From Willaertia magna (taxonomy: Eukaryota; Heterolobosea; Eutetramitea; Acrasida; Naegleriidae), in assembly GCA_902984215.1 (NCBI GenBank), contig CADWAF010003098.1, positions 1 to 11,186 on the forward strand: a stretch of 11,186 bases of DNA, in the 5' to 3' direction. The notes beneath the pieces were generated by a model. The model searched no databases and was not told the origin of the DNA. It worked only from the letters and a program-made list of their open reading frames with translations. Positions within the stretch are counted from its first letter, which is position 1. Every line of letters starts with the position of its first letter. Positions 7,229 to 11,186 of this stretch are shown piece after piece. The translations under genes and the position numbers were made by a program.

Positions 7229-7580
7229 ATGAAAGAAAAATCATTATTACCTAATAATAATTTAAATTTAATAAATAATCCTATTAGCACTTTACAAAAG
7301 AGTAACAACAATAACAATCAGCTTTAGGGGGATGAAATTGAATTGGAAAATGAAGAGATAAATAGTGAAGAAATTATGAAAATTGAAGAAATGATTCAAA
7401 ATGCTTAGAAAGCAGAGGACCAAAGTTATACCTTATTGCCTTATAAAAAAAAAATATTCAATGAAGCATAAAAGAACCTTATTTGAGTACAATGATAAGG
7501 ATAATGAAGAAGAGGTGGAGTTACAAGTAGAGGCTGATACTTATCAAGTACCAGATGATTTAAAGAAGAGGAAATTGTAA
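7229..7580 (+). pseudogene. hypothetical acidic protein with two in-frame TAG codons and one frameshift
   Basis: The ATG at 7229-7231 follows nine A's, a good start context. Translation begins MKEKSLLPNNNLNLINN and is interrupted by TAG at 7325-7327 (NNNNNQL / GDEIELENEE) and TAG at 7406-7408 (EEMIQNA / KAEDQSYTLLPY). Acidic coding character continues through both. At the run of ten A's (7445-7454) the frame changes; after it KHKRTLFEYNDKDNEEEVE and QVPDDLKKRKL follow to TAA at 7578-7580. One A fewer would join both halves. The total would be about 116 residues. The protein is acidic with a basic tail and a coiled-coil-like Glu-rich middle; no family was recognised. It is either a decayed gene, or a live gene with read-through of UAG plus a consensus error in the A-run. 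Confidence 0.5.
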
Positions 7581-7660
7581 TTATTTAGTATGTGTGTGGT
7601 GGCGGAGATGAGTAAATGTAATTCACTAATTGTATGGTTGACAATTAATGGATAAAAAAT

Positions 7661-7685
7661 TATAATGTGTGAGAAATTTGTTACA
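7661..7685 (+). repeat. diverged copy of the TATAACGTGTGAG repeat
   Basis: TATAATGTGTGAGAAATTTG followed by TTACA resembles the three repeats at 8565-8666. It lies between the convergent genes ending at 7580 and 7792, near the 3' end of the latter. Confidence 0.4.
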
Positions 7686-7791
7686 AAGTAATAAATTGTT
7701 TACAACATATAATGGTGTCGTTGTTGTTTATTTTTTGGATTTGTATCTTTTTTTTATAAAAGTATTTACAAAAAGGTAAAAAATTGAAGCA

Positions 7792-8379
7792 TTAATGATT
7801 TTGTTCATTGTTGTTTACTAATACACATATGGTATGTGAAACTTTCATCAATGGATCACCATCAGTATTGTTTTTAACATAATTCCATAATTGATAAAAA
7901 GAAACTTTCATTGCCAATGCAATATACATTAAAATTGCAATACTTTCTTCATTCTTGAATATTTCAATGAGATTAGGGTTCGATGTAAAGATGACAAGAT
8001 TATCGGTTATTTCAATATCTTCTTTCTCTTCAAAGTTTTCGTCCTTAAAATTGTTTCTAACATAAAAATTAGCAATACTATTGTTATTAACAATGTTACA
8101 AATCCAAATTAAATCTTTTCTTTCCCCAAAGCAGTGTAAAAAAAGATTGTTTAATATTCTATTCCCTTCCTTAATGAATGACAAATAATTGTTACCTTTA
8201 AAAATCTTTAAGGCCATTATTGCACGAGACAAATCTAGAATTTCAATTGGTTTTCTCTTCTTAAGCTTAATTTCTAATAACAAATTATTAATAATTTTAC
8301 TAACCAAGTACTTTGTTAAAATAATATTGTCATTTTCACTATTGTAATTAGCTTGTTCTTCTTTTTGTAAGTTATTCAT
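7792..8379 (-). CDS. hypothetical mostly helical protein, 195 aa
   Basis: A clean frame runs from ATG at 8377-8379 (MNNLQKEEQANYNSEND) to TAA at 7792-7794. AATAAA lies about 60 nt downstream on the same strand. After a polar N-terminus the sequence alternates hydrophobic and charged residues as in a compact helical fold: YLVSKIINNLLLEIKLKKRK, LSRAIMALKIFKGNNYL, ILNNLFLHCFGERKDLIWI, then an acidic insert EEKEDIEITD and MYIALAMKVSFYQLWNYV. No signal peptide is seen, and hydrophobic stretches are too broken for a clear membrane helix. No family was recognised. The three iteron-like repeats lie 190-290 bp upstream of its start, making it the best candidate for control by them. This is the best-preserved gene of the central-right block. 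Confidence 0.6.
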   Translation of the reverse strand: MNNLQKEEQANYNSENDNIILTKYLVSKIINNLLLEIKLKKRKPIEILDLSRAIMALKIFKGNNYLSFIKEGNRILNNLFLHCFGERKDLIWICNIVNNNSIANFYVRNNFKDENFEEKEDIEITDNLVIFTSNPNLIEIFKNEESIAILMYIALAMKVSFYQLWNYVKNNTDGDPLMKVSHTICVLVNNNEQNH

Positions 8380-8744
8380 TCTTGTTGAAGAAGTAATGAT
8401 GATGATGATTATTAGTTTTATTTTTTTTCTAAAATTTAATTTATTTAATTTAAAACCTTTTACTTTTTTTTTTGTTAATGGATTACTTTAAATATATTAA
8501 AAATAGTAACTTCCAAATATTATTTTTGTCCTTTTATGATGTTTATTATTATTGTTAAACTTTTTATAACGTGTGAGATTATTTACAGTTAATAAAAATA
8601 TAACGTGTGAGAATTTTTACGGAATTATTTATTTAATAAAAATATAACGCGTGAGAATTTTTACAGAAAAAACAATTTTTTGTAAAGAATTTTTTGTAAA
8701 CATTATTTTATTAAAATTACATTTAATTTTAAAGACAAAATACA
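8380..8744. other. intergenic region carrying iteron-like repeats
   Basis: This 365-bp stretch between the start of one minus-strand gene and the stop of the next has no coding frame. Just before the gene start it has a GAT-rich run (atgatgatgatgattatt). It contains the repeats at 8565-8666 and, on the minus strand, an AATAAA (8707-8712) about 33 nt past the TAA at 8745, the likely polyadenylation signal of the gene ending there. Confidence 0.5.
8565..8666 (+). repeat. three direct iteron-like repeats (TATAACGYGTGAGA...TTTAC)
   Basis: Copies start at 8565, 8599 and 8643. The shared core is TATAACGTGTGAGA (third copy TATAACGCGTGAGA), followed by A/T bases and TTTAC plus A/G and G. AATAAAAA precedes the second and third copies. 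Spacing is 34 and 44 bp. The CGTGTGAG core is the only GC-containing conserved motif in a long A/T stretch, so it is probably a protein-binding site, either a promoter element or replication-origin iterons. A diverged fourth copy is at 7661. Confidence 0.6.
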
Positions 8745-9252
8745 TTATTCTTCTTCACTTTCATCTTCTGTAATTAGTATTTCAATAGAATCTCCAGAAG
8801 AAGTAGTGTTAGATTCTTCATTTACTTTATAATTACTAATTACTGCAGTAGTAATACAATTGTTACTTGAAACTTCTTTTTCTTGTTTCTTTTTAATAAG
8901 TAATACAATGTTCATTTGTACTTTTAATTTATTATTACAAAGAGTAAATGAACAATTTTCATATTTAACTTTTTTAATTGTTAGTCCAGTAACTTTAGTG
9001 TCAAATTCTCTTTCTGTTATTGTTGTTTTGTTTGATGTTGTTGCTGTTGCTGTTGTACTTGTATTAAAAGTAATAATAATTGGATCTTGTGATTTATCTT
9101 TCTTGATATTATTATCTTCTATAGTTCTTTAAGTCACATGTAAATTACAATATTCAATTAAATTACAATAATACTTACAGTTCATTTTCAGTTTCAGTAT
9201 CAGAATCTGTATAATCAGCATTAAGATCTGAGCATTGCTTTAACATTGACAT
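8745..9252 (-). CDS. hypothetical two-exon protein, 151 aa
   Basis: Exon 1 is 9252-9179 and exon 2 is 9126-8745, joined across a 52-nt GTAAGT...AAAG intron; the splice keeps frame (CT + A). The protein starts MSMLKQCSDLNADYTDSDTE. It has a Thr/Ala-rich linker (FNTSTTATATTSNKTTI) and a compact middle (VTGLTIKKVKYENCSFTL, then CNNKLKVQMNIVLLIKKKQE). It ends in an acidic tail (IEILITEDESEEE). No family was recognised. TAA at 8745-8747 followed by AATAAA at 8707-8712 is a convincing natural stop. It is divergent from the gene at 9447 with about 195 bp between starts. A frame exists on the other strand over exon 2 but is only its antisense shadow. Confidence 0.6.
9127..9178 (-). other. 52-nt spliceosomal intron
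   Basis: On the minus strand it starts GTAAGTATTATTG and ends GTGACTTAAAG, with coding sequence on both sides in matching phase (phase 2). Unspliced reading would stop at once at the TAA inside GTAAGT. Confidence 0.6.
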
Positions 9253-9446
9253 TTTTTATTTGTTGCTAAAACTCGTATTATGATAGTTCATCTAATTCTT
9301 TTTTTGTACTTTTATCCGGCGGGATTTTTTTTTTTTGATTATGAAATATAGAAACATCCATTTATAGATATCAAATGTAATTCTATTTTTTCAATTTTAT
9401 TACATTGGTTACAATGTTGTTTAGATGGAATTGGTTAGAAAAAAAA

Positions 9447-10157
9447 ATGTTTTTTGATCTAAATAAATATAGTTCAGATGATAAGTCTTCCGATAAAGAA
9501 GATGAAGCCAAACTAGTAGAGTGCATTGTTAGACAACAACAGAGGCAGCTTTTAGAACAACCACAACAACCATTAGAATCATCACTACTCTATCAACAAG
9601 TATTTGGATTACAACAACAATCTGTACAACAAGAACAAGAATAACAATCTATACAACAAAAACAAGAACAACAATCTGTACAACAAGAACAAGAACAATC
9701 AATACAACTAGTAGATGAAAACAACATTAAATTAGTAAATATCAACAATAGGATAAGAAATGAAAAGAAATTAAAAATCACTTCTAGTTCATTGGTTATG
9801 AAAGATACCAATACTTTTACACTAACATTGGAATTGACAACTGCAACAACAATTGATGATGAAAAGAAAGAATATGTTTTAGCACGTGATAAACAAGTTG
9901 GAAATGATAATAAATTTATTTATAATGAAGCACTAGTTCATTCATTACAACAACAACAACAACAATTAATAGAACAACAGCAACAATTAGTACAACAACA
10001 ACAATAACAATTAATGGTACAACAACAACAATTAGTACAACAACAATAACAACTATTGGAACAACAACAACAACAATTATTTGAAGAAGAAGAAGAAGAA
10101 ATAAAGAATGATAAAAGTTTAATGAGGCTAAGAAGAAAAAGAAAATATAATAAATAA
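9447..10157 (+). CDS. hypothetical Gln-rich protein with three in-frame TAA codons at Gln positions
   Basis: The best start is ATG 9447, after a run of A's (MFFDLNKYSSDDKSSDKEDE); an in-frame ATG at 9414 is the alternative. One frame runs for 236 codons to TAA at 10155-10157, followed by AATAAA at 10176. It is broken only by TAA at 9642, 10005 and 10047. The order is an acidic N-terminus and a Gln-rich region with a 27-bp tandem repeat (QQSVQQEQE units). A non-repetitive middle follows (LVMKDTNTFTLTLELTTATT, YVLARDKQVGNDNKFIYNEA), then a long Gln coil with Leu-hydrophobic pairs, a Glu run and a basic end (RLRRKRKYNK) like a nuclear signal. A coiled-coil nuclear protein is plausible; the family is unknown. 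All three TAAs sit inside CAA context, and the frame has no other damage. It is either a young pseudogene or a read-through gene. Confidence 0.6.
9615..9707 (+). repeat. 27-bp tandem repeat encoding QQSVQQEQE
   Basis: Units are 9615-9641, 9642-9668 and 9669-9695, then a shortened partial unit to 9707. Units 1 and 3 are identical. Unit 2 differs at three bases: CAA to TAA, GTA to ATA and GAA to AAA. All three differences are transitions toward A/T. Confidence 0.85.
9948..10085 (+). repeat. CAA-rich repeat array (poly-Gln with Leu-hydrophobic spacers)
   Basis: Six units of 18-27 bp each consist of three to six Gln codons followed by Leu and one or two of I/V/M/L/F/E. In the third and fifth units the penultimate Gln codon is TAA (10005-10007 and 10047-10049) instead of CAA. 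The antisense strand gives long Cys-rich frames that are artefacts of the same repeat. Confidence 0.8.
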
Positions 10158-10327
10158 TATTTGTAATAATATTTCAATAAAATTTAATTCTTTTTGTTTT
10201 CTATTTTTTTCTTTTAATTCTTTTGTTTACATTACAAAATTTAAGGTGAACGATTACTTTTGATTAAAAAATTTTTTTTGTAGATTAATAATTAAATTTT
10301 AAGAAATAAAAATGATTATAATAAATT

Positions 10328-11186
10328 TTATTTAAATAATTTACAACAATTTCCATATTGTTCAACAATATAAATTTGATTATTTTCTTCATTTAAAGTA
10401 ATTCCAAACGGATTATTTAAATTTTCATTAAAATCTTTTTTAAATTCAAATTCACTATCTAATAATATTAAATAATTATTGTTATCACAAATAATATAAT
10501 TATCATTTTTATCATTAATAATTCCACGTAAAGTAGAATTTTTAATCCAAACCATTGAAATAAAATTTCCTAATTTATCATAAACTTCAATTTCACCATT
10601 ATTACAAGTAATTACAATTTGATTTTTATTATTAATTAAAATTCTTTCTGGATATAAATTAATTTTAAATTTTCTAATAAATTCATTATTTTCATTTAAA
10701 ATTATAATTTCATTTTTCTGGAAATTACAAATATATAAATTATTATCTTTGTCACATGTCATTCCAAAAATAAAATCAGATTCATAATTTTCATTACTTT
10801 TAATTTCATTCATTAATTGTAAAGTATTTAAATTATATTTATAAATAATATCATTTTGACATGCAATAAATAAATAATTATAACTATTTATAGCTAATGA
10901 ATATGGTTTTGAATTTAATTTAATTTCATTTTTATAATTTAATAAATTATCTAAAATTAATATTCTATAATTATTGTAATCTGCAATATAAATTAAATTA
11001 TTTTTATAAATAATATCATCAGGAAAATTTAATTTATCATTTCCATTTCCTTCATTAGGTCCACCAAATTTAGAAATTAATTCAAATTTTATTAAATCAA
11101 AGTTATTTGTTGATTTTTCCATTTTTAATTTTAATAATTTAATTAATTGAATATTTTTAGAATTATTATTATAATCTTCTTCATCA
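10328..11186 (-). CDS. NHL-repeat beta-propeller protein, partial (5' end outside the window)
   Basis: NHL repeats form a six-bladed beta-propeller used for protein or RNA binding, often at the C-terminus of larger proteins. Repeat signatures are FPDDIIYKNNLIYIADYNNY with RILIL, then FGMTCDKDNNLYICNFQKNE with IIIL, PERILINNKNQIVITC, LRGIINDKNDNYIICDNNNY and NPFGITLNEENNQIYIVEQY. These are spaced about 45-50 residues apart, giving five to six blades. The ATG at 11120-11122 is possible, but the frame stays open upstream to the window edge (DEEDYNNNSKNIQLIKLL), so the propeller is likely the C-terminal part of a longer protein. The stop is TAA at 10328-10330. The frame is clean, with CAA for Gln throughout and no internal TAA/TAG, which contrasts with the block to its left. 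Function and partner unknown. Confidence 0.75.
   Translation of the reverse strand, partial: DEEDYNNNSKNIQLIKLLKLKMEKSTNNFDLIKFELISKFGGPNEGNGNDKLNFPDDIIYKNNLIYIADYNNYRILILDNLLNYKNEIKLNSKPYSLAINSYNYLFIACQNDIIYKYNLNTLQLMNEIKSNENYESDFIFGMTCDKDNNLYICNFQKNEIIILNENNEFIRKFKINLYPERILINNKNQIVITCNNGEIEVYDKLGNFISMVWIKNSTLRGIINDKNDNYIICDNNNYLILLDSEFEFKKDFNENLNNPFGITLNEENNQIYIVEQYGNCCKLFK

Noticed and set aside
8860..9132. Plus-strand hydrophobic frame
   Set aside because: It overlaps exon 2 of the minus-strand gene, and the Val/Leu-rich composition is what antisense of Asn/Thr/Lys codons gives.
9593..9811. Cys-rich minus-strand frame
   Set aside because: It is the antisense of the CAA-rich tandem repeat (TTG/TGT repeats), with no own start context or downstream signal.
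2004..10157. Long terminal or inverted repeats bounding the whole accessory block
   Set aside because: By eye no matching sequence was found between the 2000-2050 and 10150-10330 regions.
9938..10177. Second Cys-rich minus-strand frame resembling a cysteine-rich peptide
   Set aside because: It is antisense of the poly-Gln array; the Cys runs are purely the repeat read in another frame.
2004..10330. Plain ciliate-type code (UAA/UAG = Gln, only UGA stops) for the whole window
   Set aside because: Natural-looking ends at TAA (8745, 10155, 7792, 10328) are followed by AATAAA or T-rich non-coding sequence with no nearby TGA; reading on gives meaningless protein.
1..11186. CRISPR arrays, rRNA, or tRNA genes
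   Set aside because: No regular spacer-repeat structure, and no GC-containing cloverleaf or conserved rRNA block was seen; sequence style is eukaryotic nuclear.

Overview
The window looks like a eukaryotic nuclear segment from a very AT-rich, probably amoeboid protist. Homopolymer A/T runs are everywhere. Proteins are rich in Asn, Lys and Gln, with CAA runs. Start codons follow A-runs, one gene has a GTAAGT...AG intron, and AATAAA lies just downstream of several stops. A dictyostelid-like amoebozoan fits best by style, but no species marker is present and a heterolobosean cannot be excluded.

Left flank (1-2010): a patchwork of gene pieces in alternating orientation. These are an unidentified minus-strand piece running off the edge, a fimbrin/plastin (calponin-homology) piece, a short GGACATTG minisatellite, a transmembrane-HAMP sensor piece, the 3' end of an unknown gene, and the intact-looking 5' end of another gene that stops making sense near 2010. 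No complete gene is visible here.

Centre (2004-6188, minus): one large broken gene for a protein of roughly 1,070 residues. It has a basic N-terminus, a SUMO-interaction-like motif, acidic Ser/Asp tracts, possible winged-helix segments and four CxxC pairs. A 948-bp element with about 75-bp terminal inverted repeats (4899-5846) sits inside it, flanked by a 5-bp duplication (CCTAC). Removing the element and one duplication copy joins the reading frames exactly. The gene also carries three in-frame TAA/TAG codons, one TGA and four apparent frameshifts at short A/T runs.

Right part (6646-10157): five small unrecognised genes, partly in divergent pairs: 6646-6969 (-) with 7229-7580 (+), and 8745-9252 (-, one 52-nt intron) with 9447-10157 (+), plus 7792-8379 (-). 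Several are acidic, Ser- or Gln-rich and possibly nuclear. Iteron-like repeats (core TATAACGTGTGAGA) lie at 8565-8666, with a diverged copy at 7661. Together with the large gene this could be a remnant of a multigene element such as a nuclear plasmid, large transposon or virus-like insert. No diagnostic polymerase, integrase, capsid or Rep signature was recognised, so this is only an inference. The right edge (10328-11186) is an ordinary NHL-repeat gene, cut by the window end.

The most notable signal is that several reading frames contain TAA/TAG where glutamine is expected. In one gene a TAA aligns exactly with CAA in a 27-bp tandem repeat. Yet other TAA codons in the window look like genuine stops followed by AATAAA. 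Decay by C-to-T mutation is the simplest explanation. Suppression or a position-dependent meaning of UAA/UAG is the exciting alternative.
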